Source of the DNA: Nocardia exalbida NBRC 100660
GTDB taxonomy: Bacteria; Actinomycetota; Actinomycetes; Mycobacteriales; Mycobacteriaceae
Assembly (NCBI RefSeq): GCF_000308575.1
Contig: NZ_BAFZ01000032.1
Span: 1 to 64,000, forward strand
DNA length: 64,000 nucleotides
Reading direction: 5' to 3'
Positions 10,464 through 21,001 of the stretch are shown here, in pieces (position 1 is the first letter of the stretch; each line of letters opens with the position of its first letter). Position numbers and translations under genes: made by a program. The notes under the pieces are model-generated. The model ran no database searches. It saw nothing but the letters and a program-made list of their open reading frames with translations, and was not told where the DNA came from.

Positions 10464-11825
10464 ATGGTCACCGACGTTCTGCACCGGACCCGAGGACGCC
10501 TCGACGGGTACTTCGGCGTCCGCTCGAACGGCTCGACCGTCAAGCGCGAACTCATGGCGGGCACGGTCACGTTCCTGGCCATGTCCTATGTCCTCGCGGT
10601 GAATCCAGCGGTGCTCGGCGACCAGGGCGCTCTGGGCGACAAGGGCATCCCGATGCAGGCGGTGTTCACCGCCACCGCCGTCGCGGCGGTGTTCGGCACG
10701 CTGGTCATGGGGCTGTGGGCCCGGTATCCGATCGCGCTCGCACCGGGTATGGGACTCAACGCGTTCTTCGCGTACACGGTGGTGCTCGAGATGGGGATTC
10801 CGTGGCAGGTGGCGCTGTCGGGCACGTTCCTGTCCGGCGTCATCTTCTTCGTCCTCGCCGTGACCAAGGTGCGCGAACGCATCCTCAACGCGATCCCGAT
10901 GCAGCTGAAGCTCGCCGTCGGCGCCGGTATCGGGTTGTTCGTGGCCTTCCTCGGCTTGAAGAACGCCGGGATCGTGGTGAACAGCGAGGCGACGCTGGTC
11001 ACGCTGGGCGACTTCACCGAAGGCACCACGCTGCTCGCGCTGTTCGGACTGCTGGTGACCGTGGTGTTCCTGGTGCGCGGCTGGCACGGCGCGGTGCTCT
11101 ACGGCATCGTGCTGACCACGATCGTCGGCATCGTGAGCGGCTTGGTCGCGCTACCCAAGGGCGTGTTCGCCGCGCCACAGGGGCTCGAGCACACCTTCGG
11201 TCAGGCGATCGTCCATCTGCCCGACGCGTTCACCGGCCAGATGGCCGTGGTGGTGCTGACCATGCTGTTCGTCGACTTCTTCGACGCCTCGGGCACTCTG
11301 ATCGGCGTCGCGAACCAGGCGGGCCTGCTGGACGAGAAGGGCAAGCTGCCGCGTGCCGCGAGCGCGCTGGCGGCGGACTCGGTGGGCACCATGGCAGGCG
11401 CGGTCATCGGCACCTCGACCACGACCGCCTATGTGGAATCGACCGCGGGCGTCTCGGCGGGCGGCCGGACCGGGTTGACCGCCGTCACCACCGCGGGCTG
11501 GTTCCTCGTCGCGATGTTCTGCTATCCGATCTTCGCGGTGGTCGCGGGCTCGGGTGAGGTGACCGCGCCCGCGCTCATAGTGGTCGGCATCCTGATGGCC
11601 CGGGCGCTTGGCCAGATCGACTGGAACCGTCTCGAATACTCGGTGCCCGCGTTCGTCACGGTCGTGATGATGCCGCTGACGTACTCCATCGCCAACGGCC
11701 TTGCCATGGGCATGCTGCTGTATCCGGTGGTCATGGCGGCCAAGGGCCGGATCAAGGACGTGCACCCGGCGATGTGGGCGTTGATGCTGGTGTTCCTCGG
11801 CTACTTCTTCTTCCTCGCGGAGTAA
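10464..11825 (+). CDS. NCS2 family purine (guanine/hypoxanthine-type) permease
   Basis: A 453-residue inner-membrane transporter of the AzgA-like branch of the NCS2 family, with about 12-14 hydrophobic segments. Typical features are MAGTVTFLAMSYVLAVNP near the start, APGMGLNAFFAYTV, the segment VDFFDASGTLIGVANQAG, and GTSTTTAYVESTAGVSAGGR. These match proton-driven guanine/hypoxanthine/adenine permeases. The exact purine is inferred from the branch, not proven. I chose the ATG at 10464 because GGAG lies 7-8 nt upstream; the longer frame starts at 10431 without a clear ribosome site. It stands alone between glgP and doxX. Confidence 0.88.
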   Translation: MVTDVLHRTRGRLDGYFGVRSNGSTVKRELMAGTVTFLAMSYVLAVNPAVLGDQGALGDKGIPMQAVFTATAVAAVFGTLVMGLWARYPIALAPGMGLNAFFAYTVVLEMGIPWQVALSGTFLSGVIFFVLAVTKVRERILNAIPMQLKLAVGAGIGLFVAFLGLKNAGIVVNSEATLVTLGDFTEGTTLLALFGLLVTVVFLVRGWHGAVLYGIVLTTIVGIVSGLVALPKGVFAAPQGLEHTFGQAIVHLPDAFTGQMAVVVLTMLFVDFFDASGTLIGVANQAGLLDEKGKLPRAASALAADSVGTMAGAVIGTSTTTAYVESTAGVSAGGRTGLTAVTTAGWFLVAMFCYPIFAVVAGSGEVTAPALIVVGILMARALGQIDWNRLEYSVPAFVTVVMMPLTYSIANGLAMGMLLYPVVMAAKGRIKDVHPAMWALMLVFLGYFFFLAE

Positions 11826-11986
11826 CCGTCCGCTCGCTCGCGCGCTGAACCGTCCTTCCCACCCGAACGTGGAATACACCGAAAGGTTGGGCAGTTGGCT
11901 CCTTCGTGCGAGAATCGGACCGTAGTCCGTTTATTCGCCGAGCTAACGATCGTGCCCCGGACGGCAGCACAGGGATGAGGACCAGC

Positions 11987-12520
11987 ATGACCATGAGATC
12001 CGTACTCGACAGAACCGGCACCGCCACCGAGCTGGACGGCGTCGCCACCGACATCGGCCTGCTGATCGTGCGGGTCGTCTTCGGCGGCTTGCTCGCGGCA
12101 CACGGCGCGCAGAAACTCTTCGGCTGGTGGGGCGGCCCCGGCCTGCAGGCCAACGCGGACGGCTTCGAGCAGATGGGATACAACCCGGGCAAGGTGTTCG
12201 GTACCTTGGCGGGCCTGACCGAACTCGGTGGTGGCCTGCTCCTGCTGCTCGGTCTGCTGACGCCGCTGGCCGGCGCGATGGTGGTGGGCACGATGATCAA
12301 CGCGATCAACGCCACCTGGGCCGGTGGTCTGCTGGGCGGTTACGAAATGGGCCTGCTGTTCGCGGTGGTCGGTGCCGCGCTGCCCTTCACCGGGCCCGGC
12401 AAGTTCTCGTTGGACGCCGGGCGTCCGTGGGGACGTCACGGATTCGTGTGGGGAGTCGGCGCGCTGATTCTCGCGGTCGTGACGGGCGCGCTCACGCTGA
12501 TCCTGAAGTGGGCGCTCTGA
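11987..12520 (+). CDS. DoxX family membrane protein
   Basis: A 177-residue protein with four hydrophobic helices and the DoxX-family signature GLLAAHGAQKLFGWWGGPGL near the start of the membrane part. DoxX proteins are associated with quinone/thiol redox and, in mycobacteria, with a membrane oxidoreductase complex involving SodA and SseA (known for the family). The chosen ATG has GAGG 6 nt upstream; upstream in-frame starts at 11,906 and 11,975 lack as good a site. It converges with dinG and is followed by a strong hairpin. Confidence 0.86.
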   Translation: MTMRSVLDRTGTATELDGVATDIGLLIVRVVFGGLLAAHGAQKLFGWWGGPGLQANADGFEQMGYNPGKVFGTLAGLTELGGGLLLLLGLLTPLAGAMVVGTMINAINATWAGGLLGGYEMGLLFAVVGAALPFTGPGKFSLDAGRPWGRHGFVWGVGALILAVVTGALTLILKWAL

Positions 12521-12542
12521 CTTTCCGGCACAGCCGGATCAG

Positions 12543-12570
12543 CGGCGCGGTGACCTCGGTCGCCGCGCCG
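12543..12570. terminator. Shared hairpin between doxX-like gene and dinG
   Basis: CGGCGCGGTGAC faces GTCGCCGCGCCG with one G-U pair and a 4-nt CTCG loop. It lies in the 65-bp gap between two convergent genes, so it can end both transcripts. Confidence 0.65.
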
Positions 12571-12585
12571 CGGTCGTCTGTCGCG

Positions 12586-14634
12586 TCACACCGTCGCCGC
12601 GGCGGCCAGTCGGCGCAAGGCCTTGATCACGACCTCCGGGTCGGCCGTCTCCCAGTACGGCGGCAGTGACGCGCGCAGGTAGCCGCCATAGCGGGCGGTG
12701 GCGAGGCGGGAATCGAGGATGGCGACCACGCCGCGATCGTCGACGCTGCGCAGCAGGCGTCCGGTGCCCTGCGCGAGCAGCAGAGCCGCGTGGCTGGCGG
12801 CCACCGTCATGAACCCGTTTCCGCCCCGCATCTCCACGGCCCGCTGCCGGGCCGCCAGCAGCGGATCGTCGGGCCGGGGGAAGGGGATGCGGTCGAGGAT
12901 CACCAGGCTCAGCGACGGTCCGGGCACGTCGACGCCCTGCCACAGCGACAGCGTGCCGAACAGGGAAGTCTCCGGGTCGTCGGCGAATTTGCGGACCAAC
13001 GCGCCCGTCGAGTCGTCGCCCTGGCACAACACCGGGGTCTGCAACCGTGGGCGCAGCGCGTCGGTGGCCGCGCGGGCGGCGCGCATCGAGGAGAACAAGC
13101 CGAGGGTGCGACCGCCCGCCGCGGTGATGAGCCGCTCGATCTCGTCCAGGTAGGCCGGTGCGAGCCCGTCGCGGCCCGGCGCGGGCAGGTGCTTGGCGAC
13201 GTAGAGGATGCCGGACTTGGCGTGGTCGAACGGTGAGCCGACATCGAGCGAGCTCCAGCGCACGGTCTCGGCGTCCGATGGCGGCTGGGCCCCGTTCGCG
13301 GTGGCCGGATCGGTGCGAGTGCCCGACTGCGCGGGCAGGCCCCAGGTCACCGCCAGTCCGTCGAAGGAACCGCCGATCTGCAACGTGGCGGAGGTCAGCA
13401 CGACGGTCGCGGTGCCGAAGAGCCTGCTGCGCAGCAGCCCGCCCACCGACAGCGGCGCCATCCGCAGCGAGCGGCGCACCACGCCGCGGATCTCGTCGGC
13501 GGCCAGCCAGATGACGTCCCGGCGCGCGGCGGGATCGGGCTCGTCGAACGCCGTCAGCGCGCGGACCGCGCTGTCGTGCACCTCGTCCAGCGCGGCCACT
13601 GCCATGGTGCGGGCGGCGGAGGTCTCCGGATCGCCCTGCGCGGTGGTGCTACCCGGTGGCGCGAGCGCGGTGCGCGCGTTCCAGGCGGCATCGCGGATCA
13701 GGGCCAGCACCGGGGCGACGCCGTCGGGCAGGGTGTCCCAGCGGGCGGCGGGCAGCTCGTCGAGCATGGTGTGCCAGGCCTCTGCGGCGCCCTCCAGGCG
13801 GTCCACCTCCTGCTCATCGATGAGCTTGGCGCAGCGCCGGGCCGCCGCGCTGATCGCGGCGGAGGCAAGTTCGGCGGTGGCCACGCCGGTGACCCGGTCG
13901 ACCAGCTCGTGCGCCTCGTCGATGACCACCACGTCGTGCTCGGGCAGCACCTGGATGCCGCTGATCGCGTCGATGGCCAGCAGCGCGTGGTTGGTCACCA
14001 CCACATCGGCCTGCGCCGACTCGGTCCTGGCCCGCTCGGCGAAGCAATCCTGACCGAAGGAGCAGCGCGACTTGCCGAGGCATTCCCGCGACGACACGCT
14101 GACCTGCCGCCAGGCGCGATCGCTCACCCCCGGGGCAAGTTCGTCGCGGTCGCCGGTCTCCGTGTCGGAGGTCCACTCGTTGAGCCGTTGCACTTCGCGG
14201 CCGAGGCGGGAGATCGCGAACGCGTCGAACAGCTCGGCCTCGGCGGGCTCGTCGGGGATCGCACTGTTGATCTTGTTCAAGCACAGATAGTTGTTGCGCC
14301 CCTTGAGTATCGCGAACTTCGGCGTGCGCCCCAGCGGCGCGCTCAGCGCGTCGGCCAGCCGGGGGAGATCGCGGTCGACCAGCTGCCGCTGCAGCGCGAT
14401 CGTCGCGGTGGAGACCACCACGGTGCGGCCGGTGCGCACGGCGTGGCGCAGGCTCGGCACCAGATACGCCAGCGACTTGCCGGTGCCCGTCCCGGCCTGC
14501 ACCGCGAGGTGTTCCTTGGTGTCGATCGCGTGGTCGACCGCGGCGGCCATCGTCGTCTGCCCGGCGCGCTCCTTGCCGCCGAGCGCCTGCACTGCGGTGG
14601 CCAAAAGGTCGGAAACGGGCGGGAGTTCGGGCAC
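12586..14634 (-). CDS. dinG: DinG/XPD-type ATP-dependent DNA helicase
   Basis: A 682-residue superfamily 2 helicase (5'-to-3') of the iron-sulfur XPD/DinG group. Walker A is QAGTGTGKSLAYLVP at about residues 41-55, and the DEAH box is VVIDEAHELVD near 238. The Fe-S cysteines are visible between them, in NYLCLNK and in ECLGKSRCSFGQDC. The C-terminal helicase half carries GTLSLWQGVDVPG and the final ALLLAQGTGRLLRS motif. It would act on D-loops, R-loops or forked DNA during repair. pncA lies upstream on the same strand. The order matches Rv1329c relative to glgP and pncB. Confidence 0.93.
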   Translation of the reverse strand: MPELPPVSDLLATAVQALGGKERAGQTTMAAAVDHAIDTKEHLAVQAGTGTGKSLAYLVPSLRHAVRTGRTVVVSTATIALQRQLVDRDLPRLADALSAPLGRTPKFAILKGRNNYLCLNKINSAIPDEPAEAELFDAFAISRLGREVQRLNEWTSDTETGDRDELAPGVSDRAWRQVSVSSRECLGKSRCSFGQDCFAERARTESAQADVVVTNHALLAIDAISGIQVLPEHDVVVIDEAHELVDRVTGVATAELASAAISAAARRCAKLIDEQEVDRLEGAAEAWHTMLDELPAARWDTLPDGVAPVLALIRDAAWNARTALAPPGSTTAQGDPETSAARTMAVAALDEVHDSAVRALTAFDEPDPAARRDVIWLAADEIRGVVRRSLRMAPLSVGGLLRSRLFGTATVVLTSATLQIGGSFDGLAVTWGLPAQSGTRTDPATANGAQPPSDAETVRWSSLDVGSPFDHAKSGILYVAKHLPAPGRDGLAPAYLDEIERLITAAGGRTLGLFSSMRAARAATDALRPRLQTPVLCQGDDSTGALVRKFADDPETSLFGTLSLWQGVDVPGPSLSLVILDRIPFPRPDDPLLAARQRAVEMRGGNGFMTVAASHAALLLAQGTGRLLRSVDDRGVVAILDSRLATARYGGYLRASLPPYWETADPEVVIKALRRLAAAATV

Positions 14635-14691
14635 GCGAGCAGCCTACTCGTCGCCTACGACAGGGCAGGACGGTCGCCGAGACCGGGCGGT

Positions 14692-15258
14692 CTACCGGTT
14701 GACGCTCCCCTCCAAATCGACGCCCGCCCCACGCATGCGGTCCAGCGCGGCGGCGACCGTATCGGGGGCGACACCCGCGGTGAGGTCGAGCAGGACGCGG
14801 GTGTCGAAACCCTCGATGCGCGCGTCCAGCGCGGTGGCGCGCACGCAATGGTCGGTCGCGATGCCGACCACGTCGACCGCGTCGACGCCGCGTTCGCGCA
14901 GCCAGTCGGCCAGCCCGGTGCCGTCCTCGGTCGTGCCCTCGAACCCGGAGTAGGCCGCCGAGTACTCGCCCTTGGAGAAGATCGCCTGGACGCCCCCGGT
15001 GGCCAGCGCCGGGTGGAAATCGGCGCCCGGCGTGCCGACCCGGCAATGCGGTGGCCAGGTATCGATGTAGTCGGGCGCGTCGGAGAAGTGCGCGCCGGGA
15101 TCGACGTGATAGTCCCGGGTCGCGACGATCGCGCCGTACTTCGCCGCCGTGAGGTACTCGCTGATCCTGGCCGCCACGGCGGCTCCGCCGGTGACCGCGA
15201 GTGAACCGCCCTCGCAGAAATCGTTCTGGACGTCGACGATGATCAGTGCCCGGGTCAT
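14692..15258 (-). CDS. pncA: Nicotinamidase (pyrazinamidase)
   Basis: A 188-residue cysteine hydrolase that converts nicotinamide to nicotinate plus ammonia; it would also activate pyrazinamide (known for the family). The catalytic triad is visible as Asp9 in IIVDVQNDF, Lys96 in IFSKGEYS and Cys138 in GIATDHCVR. The metal-site residues Asp49, His51, His57 and His71 are all in place. Its product is the substrate of the pncB product encoded about 380 bp away, so this is a small NAD salvage cluster. In M. tuberculosis pncA lies elsewhere (Rv2043c). GGGAGG precedes the ATG. Confidence 0.95.
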   Translation of the reverse strand: MTRALIIVDVQNDFCEGGSLAVTGGAAVAARISEYLTAAKYGAIVATRDYHVDPGAHFSDAPDYIDTWPPHCRVGTPGADFHPALATGGVQAIFSKGEYSAAYSGFEGTTEDGTGLADWLRERGVDAVDVVGIATDHCVRATALDARIEGFDTRVLLDLTAGVAPDTVAAALDRMRGAGVDLEGSVNR

Positions 15259-15441
15259 GGTGACCTCCCGCGGTGTGCTGAATGACTGTTTCAGATTCTG
15301 CCGCGCGGTCGCACGCTCGTTCGCCCGACTCGCGGGAATTCCGCGCCTCGCGATGTAAACGCGACCACCGCCCGGGGTGATTACCGAGTGCCCCTTTCGT
15401 CGGCGGCGCGGTTCGCCGCCTTTCCGTTCGGAGACCCTTTC

Positions 15442-15633
15442 ATGAGTCCTGCCAAACTGTTCCGCAGCGTGATCACCGGCACCACCGTGTTTCTCGCGGT
15501 CCTCTTCTTGCTGGGCTCCCGTCCCGCCGGACCGTCGGCCTGGGTGTGGTTCGGGATCACCGGCGTGGTGTTCGCGCTGCTCTTCGCCGCCGGACTGCTA
15601 CTGGTCTCCCGTGTAGACCCGCGCAGGCGCTGA
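15442..15633 (+). CDS. Small two-helix membrane protein
   Basis: A 63-residue hypothetical protein with two hydrophobic helices (about 10-26 and 34-54) and a basic C terminus (DPRRR). The ATG at 15442 has GGAG 8 nt upstream; the frame extends further upstream to 15,388 without a better site. It ends 2 bp before the pncB stop on the other strand. I know no function for it. It was kept because the ribosome site, the membrane topology and the tight convergent packing all fit a real gene. Confidence 0.6.
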   Translation: MSPAKLFRSVITGTTVFLAVLFLLGSRPAGPSAWVWFGITGVVFALLFAAGLLLVSRVDPRRR

Positions 15634-15635
15634 CC

Positions 15636-16946
15636 TCAGGCGAAGGTGGTCACCACGGCGGGCTCACCCGCCGAGAGCTTGAGGCCCTCCCACGGCAGGC
15701 TGATCAGGCCCCGCGCGACCAGATCCCGGCTCTCGGCGAGGGTGGGCACGTCGTCGACCTGCTCACCGCCGCGCACCAGCGGGACGAGCGGCTGCCTGGC
15801 TTCGAAGCCGTTCGCGGGCGGCACCGGTCCGGCCGCCGGGTAGACGATCTCCTCGACGATCGTTCCGGTGTCGCGGGCCAGGCGGGTCACGTTCTTGGTG
15901 CCACCGCGGGATTGCTTGTGGCTGCTGCGTTTGGCGACCGGCACCCCTTCGACCTCGACCAGCTTGTAGACCATGCCCGCGGTCGGCGCGCCGGAGCCGG
16001 TGACCAGCGCGGTGCCGACGCCGTAGACGTCGACCGGCTCGGCGCGCAGCGCGGCGATGGCATACTCGTCGAGGTCGCCGGAGACCACGATGCGGGTCTT
16101 GGTGGCCCCGAGCGCGTCGAGTTGGTCGCGCACCTGCCTGGCCAGGACACCGAGATCACCGGAGTCGATCCGCACGCCGCCCAGTTCGGTGCCCGCGACC
16201 TCGATGGCGGTCGCGACGCCCCGGGTGATGTCGAAGGTGTCCACCAGCAGCGTCGTCCCGACCCCGAGCGTGCGCACCTGGCTGCGGAACGCTTCGGCCT
16301 CGTGCGCCCCGTCGGGGCCGCTGTGCAGCAGGACGAACGCGTGCGCGCTGGTGCCTGCGCCCGGAATCCCGTAGCGACGCACCGCCTCCAGGTTGGAGGT
16401 GGCGTCGAAACCGGCCAGATACGCGGCGCGTGCGCAGTCCGGGGCGGCCAGCTCGTGGGCGCGCCGCGAACCCATTTCGATCATCCTGCGGCCGCCGGCG
16501 GCGCTGACCATCCGCGCGCCCGCGGCCGCGATCGCGCTGTCGTGATTGAGAATCGCCAGGATCAGCGTCTCCAGGACGACGCATTCGGCGAAGCTGCCGC
16601 GCACCGACAGGATCGGGGAGCCGGGGAAGTACAGCTCGCCCTCGGCGTAGCCGTCGATGTCGCCGGTGAACCGGTAGTCGCGCAGCCAGTCGAGCGTGCG
16701 CCGGTCGGAGAACGAGGCGGCGACGGCCAGCTCCGCCTCGCCGAAGCGGAACTGCCGCAGCGCGTCGAGCACCCGGCCGGTACCCCCGACGACGCCGTAG
16801 CGGCGACCGTTTGGCAAACGTCTAGCAAACACTTCGAACGTGCACTGCCGATGCGCTGAACCATCGGCGAGCGCCGCGGCGAGCATGGTCAGTTCGTACT
16901 GGTCGGTCAGCAGTGCCGTGCTGGCGACGCCGTCACGCAGGTCCAC
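15636..16946 (-). CDS. pncB: Nicotinate phosphoribosyltransferase
   Basis: A 436-residue enzyme of the Preiss-Handler NAD pathway: nicotinate plus PRPP (with ATP) gives nicotinate mononucleotide. Family features include LLTDQYELTM near the N terminus, the RRLPNGRRYGVVGG segment, MGSRRAHELAAPDCARAAYLAGFDATSN, and RIDSGDLGVLARQVR of the phosphate-binding site. The start is a GTG at 16946. The gene is divergent from clpS, as for Rv1330c/Rv1331. With pncA next door, nicotinamide can be recycled to NAMN by two adjacent genes. Confidence 0.95.
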   Translation of the reverse strand: MDLRDGVASTALLTDQYELTMLAAALADGSAHRQCTFEVFARRLPNGRRYGVVGGTGRVLDALRQFRFGEAELAVAASFSDRRTLDWLRDYRFTGDIDGYAEGELYFPGSPILSVRGSFAECVVLETLILAILNHDSAIAAAGARMVSAAGGRRMIEMGSRRAHELAAPDCARAAYLAGFDATSNLEAVRRYGIPGAGTSAHAFVLLHSGPDGAHEAEAFRSQVRTLGVGTTLLVDTFDITRGVATAIEVAGTELGGVRIDSGDLGVLARQVRDQLDALGATKTRIVVSGDLDEYAIAALRAEPVDVYGVGTALVTGSGAPTAGMVYKLVEVEGVPVAKRSSHKQSRGGTKNVTRLARDTGTIVEEIVYPAAGPVPPANGFEARQPLVPLVRGGEQVDDVPTLAESRDLVARGLISLPWEGLKLSAGEPAVVTTFA

Positions 16947-17069
16947 GCTGTCACTGTAGACAGAACGGTCGGCTCACGGTGTCCGGCATCGGCTCGGTGA
17001 ACCGGTGGAAACGCGAATCGGGGCTGCGTGGGTGTTGTTTATCCGGGGCCGAGTCGTACCCTTGACCGT

Positions 17070-17420
17070 ATGGCCTTGTGCAACACAGTCCGGGGTGACG
17101 TCGTTGTGGACGCCGCGAACGCGACATTGTCGGCGGCACAGGCGACACCCGAAGCGGTCGAATACACCGAGATCCTGGAGGCGGAGGACCGCCCCTGGGT
17201 GACCGTCGTCTGGGACGACCCGGTCAATCTCATGCACTATGTGACCTACATCTTCCAGAAGCTGTTCGGCTACAGCAAAGCGAAGGCGACCGAACTGATG
17301 CTGAAGGTCCACAACGAAGGCAAGGCGGTGGTCTCGTCCGGTTCGCGGGACAAGATGGAGCACGATGTCCAGCGGCTGCACGCCGCGGGGCTATGGGCCA
17401 CCATGCAACGGGACGACTGA
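17070..17420 (+). CDS. clpS: ATP-dependent Clp protease adaptor ClpS
   Basis: A 116-residue adaptor that delivers N-degron substrates to the ClpC/ClpP protease. The core starts at about residue 40 with [20 protein letters not shown]; the family's Asp-Asp-Pro-x-Asn/His substrate pocket and [19 protein letters not shown] follow. The first 35 residues are longer than in M. tuberculosis ClpS and partly low complexity, so a later GTG start is possible. The gene ends 22 bp before the DUF2017 gene, with which it is probably co-transcribed. Confidence 0.92.
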   Translation: MALCNTVRGDVVVDAANATLSAAQATPEAVEYTEILEAEDRPWVTVVWDDPVNLMHYVTYIFQKLFGYSKAKATELMLKVHNEGKAVVSSGSRDKMEHDVQRLHAAGLWATMQRDD

Positions 17421-17442
17421 CCTGGACGACTACCCTGACGCC

Positions 17443-18012
17443 GTGCGCAAGTGGAGCAGGAAGAACTCGCTGAGCGGTCTCAAACTGCGATCCGAGATGG
17501 ACGCACGTGAGGCCGATGTGCTTCGGTCGCTGGTCGGTGCGGTCTCCGGGCTGCTGAACGAGCGCGCCGAGTCCGCGCCCGACGACGACTTGGCCGCCCT
17601 CACCGGACTGCGATCCGGCAACACCATCCCGCCGGAGGATCCGCGGCTGCGCAGACTCCTTCCCGACTTCCATCGCAGCGAGCCCGGCTCGCCGGACGCC
17701 GAACGCGCTGATCTCAACAGCGCCCTGCGCGGATTGCACGAGCCCGACATCATCGACGCCAAGCTGGCGGCGGGGTCGGTCGTGCTGGACACCGTGCCGA
17801 GCGCGGGCGGCAAGATCGTCCTCACCCCCGAGCAGGCCGACGCGTGGTTGACCGCGCTCACCGACGTCCGGCTGGCGCTCGGCACGGTGCTGGACATCGA
17901 CCCCGACACGCCCGACCATCTCGACCCCGACGATCCGCGCGCTCCGCACCTGGACGTGTACCACTGGCTGACCTGGATGCAGGACTCGCTGCTGCAAGCG
18001 CTGGCTCCCTGA
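17443..18012 (+). CDS. DUF2017 family protein (Rv1332-like)
   Basis: A 189-residue soluble, acidic, mostly helical protein of DUF2017, found next to clpS across actinobacteria. Its role is not known. The constant pairing with ClpS suggests a link to protein quality control, but that is inference. The GTG at 17443 gives the N terminus MRKWSRKNSLSGLKLRS; the open frame runs further upstream into clpS without a credible start. It is followed by the P1 peptidase after 61 bp. Confidence 0.85.
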   Translation: MRKWSRKNSLSGLKLRSEMDAREADVLRSLVGAVSGLLNERAESAPDDDLAALTGLRSGNTIPPEDPRLRRLLPDFHRSEPGSPDAERADLNSALRGLHEPDIIDAKLAAGSVVLDTVPSAGGKIVLTPEQADAWLTALTDVRLALGTVLDIDPDTPDHLDPDDPRAPHLDVYHWLTWMQDSLLQALAP

Positions 18013-18073
18013 CCGGCTGTGCTGCGAAGATCGGCGCGAGGCGACCGGAAGTCCCGCGCCGTGAGGAGTAGAG

Positions 18074-19138
18074 ATGGGCAACGCCGCACCGGGAGAACGT
18101 AATTCGATCACCGACGTGCCCGGAGTGCTGGTCGGGCACCACCACGTCCTCGACCGGGACGCGACGCTCGGCTCCGGCGCCGCGACGGGCTGCACGGTCG
18201 TGCGGGTGCCGGGCGGCGCGGTGGCGGCGGTCGACGTGCGCGGCGGCGGGCCGGGTACCCGCGAGACCGATCTGCTCGATCCGATGAACACGGTTCGCCA
18301 GATCGACGCGATCCTGCTCACCGGCGGCAGCGCTTTCGGCCTCGCCGCTGCCGACGGGGTGATGCGCTGGCTGGAGGAGAACGGCGCGGGCATCGTGATG
18401 GACCCGATCGACCCGAGCCGGGTGGTGCCGATCGTCCCCGGCGCGGTGATCTTCGATCTTCCGGTCGGCGCGTGGGATATTCGCCCGACCGCAGAATTCG
18501 GCTACCGGGCCGCGGCGGCGGCGGACGTCGACTTCGCCCGGGGTTCGGTCGGCGCTGGCGTCGGGGCGCGCGCGGGATCGATCAAAGGCGGGGTGGGCAC
18601 CGCGAGCGTCGCGCTGGGCGAAGGCGCCGCCGCGGGAATCACCGTCGCGGCGCTGATCGTGGCGAATCCCGTCGGCTCGGTGTTCGACCCGCGTACCGGG
18701 TTGCCGTGGGGGTGCGGCACCGACGGGCCCGACTTCTTCGAGCTGCGGCCACCGAGCGCGGAGCAATTGGCGGCGGCGAACGCGCTGCCGGTGAAGGGAA
18801 CCGTGCTCAACACCACGATCGGCGTGGTGGCCACGGACGCCCCGCTCGATCCGGCGGGATGCAAGCGGGTCGCGGCCACCGCGCACGACGGGCTGGCCAG
18901 GGCGATCCGTCCGGCGCACTCGCCGCTGGACGGCGACACCCTCTTCGCGATCGCCACCGGGACCGCGGAGGAGGGCACGGATATGCCCCTGCCGCCCGCT
19001 TTCCCCGCCGATCTGCTCGTCCTGGACGAGATCTGCACGGCCGCCGCGGTCTGCGTCGAACGCGCCGTCGTCGACGCGATCCGTTCGGCGCGTTCGGTGG
19101 CGGGCATCCCGGCCTACCGTGACCTGTTAGGGGTCTGA
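18074..19138 (+). CDS. P1 family peptidase (DmpA/NylC-like N-terminal-nucleophile hydrolase)
   Basis: A 354-residue hydrolase expected to cut itself between Asn246 and Thr247 (in KGTVLNTTIGVVATDA); the freed threonine is the nucleophile. Other P1 marks are NSITDVPGVLVGH at the N terminus and ILLTGGSAFGLAAADGV near residue 80. Known relatives act on D-amino-acid peptides or nylon oligomers. The natural substrate of the Rv1333 group is not established. GAGGAG lies 7 nt before the ATG. Gene order is as in M. tuberculosis. Confidence 0.9.
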   Translation: MGNAAPGERNSITDVPGVLVGHHHVLDRDATLGSGAATGCTVVRVPGGAVAAVDVRGGGPGTRETDLLDPMNTVRQIDAILLTGGSAFGLAAADGVMRWLEENGAGIVMDPIDPSRVVPIVPGAVIFDLPVGAWDIRPTAEFGYRAAAAADVDFARGSVGAGVGARAGSIKGGVGTASVALGEGAAAGITVAALIVANPVGSVFDPRTGLPWGCGTDGPDFFELRPPSAEQLAAANALPVKGTVLNTTIGVVATDAPLDPAGCKRVAATAHDGLARAIRPAHSPLDGDTLFAIATGTAEEGTDMPLPPAFPADLLVLDEICTAAAVCVERAVVDAIRSARSVAGIPAYRDLLGV

Positions 19139-19248
19139 ACAGGCGATGCCTCGAACCGGGGACCGGGCGACGTCGCCGGGGGAATACCCGAATATCCTGG
19201 CTCGTTGTCGACTGCGATGGGTCGGCGTTGTGGAAAGGTGTGCGACTC

Positions 19249-19668
19249 GTGCTGGTGATCAGGGCCGACCTCGTGGAGGCGATGGTGGCGCACGCGCGCG
19301 CCGATCACCCGGACGAGGCCTGCGGTGTCATCGCGGGGCCGGAGGGTTCGGATCGTCCCGAGCGCTTCATCGCCATGGTCAACGCCGAGCGTTCGCCCAC
19401 GTTCTACCGCTTCGACTCCGGCGAGCAGTTGAAGGTGTGGCGCGCGATGGACGACGCCGACGAGACGCCGGTGGTCATCTACCACTCGCACACCGCCACC
19501 GAGGCCTATCCGAGCCGGACCGACGTGTCCTACGCCTCCGAGCCGTTCGCGCACTACGTGCTGATCTCCACCCGCGACGCCGAGCGGCACGAGCTGCGCA
19601 GCTACCGGATCGTCGACGGCGAGGTCACCGAGGAGCCGGTGCGGATCGTCGACGCGTACGAGAACTAG
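19249..19668 (+). CDS. mec: CysO-cysteine peptidase (Mov34/MPN/JAMM)
   Basis: A 139-residue zinc metalloprotease that releases cysteine from the C terminus of the CysO sulfur carrier. The JAMM motif is visible: Glu in DHPDEACGVIAG, then VVIYHSHTATEAYPSRTD with two histidines, a serine and an aspartate. The start is a GTG at 19249 with AAAGG upstream and matches the family N terminus VLVIRADLV; a TTG at 19228 is less likely. The cysO gene begins 33 bp downstream and cysM after that, completing a cysteine biosynthesis operon. Confidence 0.93.
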   Translation: MLVIRADLVEAMVAHARADHPDEACGVIAGPEGSDRPERFIAMVNAERSPTFYRFDSGEQLKVWRAMDDADETPVVIYHSHTATEAYPSRTDVSYASEPFAHYVLISTRDAERHELRSYRIVDGEVTEEPVRIVDAYEN

Positions 19669-19701
19669 ACCGATGCCTGTTCGCGAAACCGAGGAGTACC
19701 C

Positions 19702-20945
<1,244 letters not shown>

Positions 20946-21001
20946 TGCCCCCGGTACCCTCGATGTGGCGGGGCACGTCCCCGCACATCGAGGAGGTGGC
21001 C

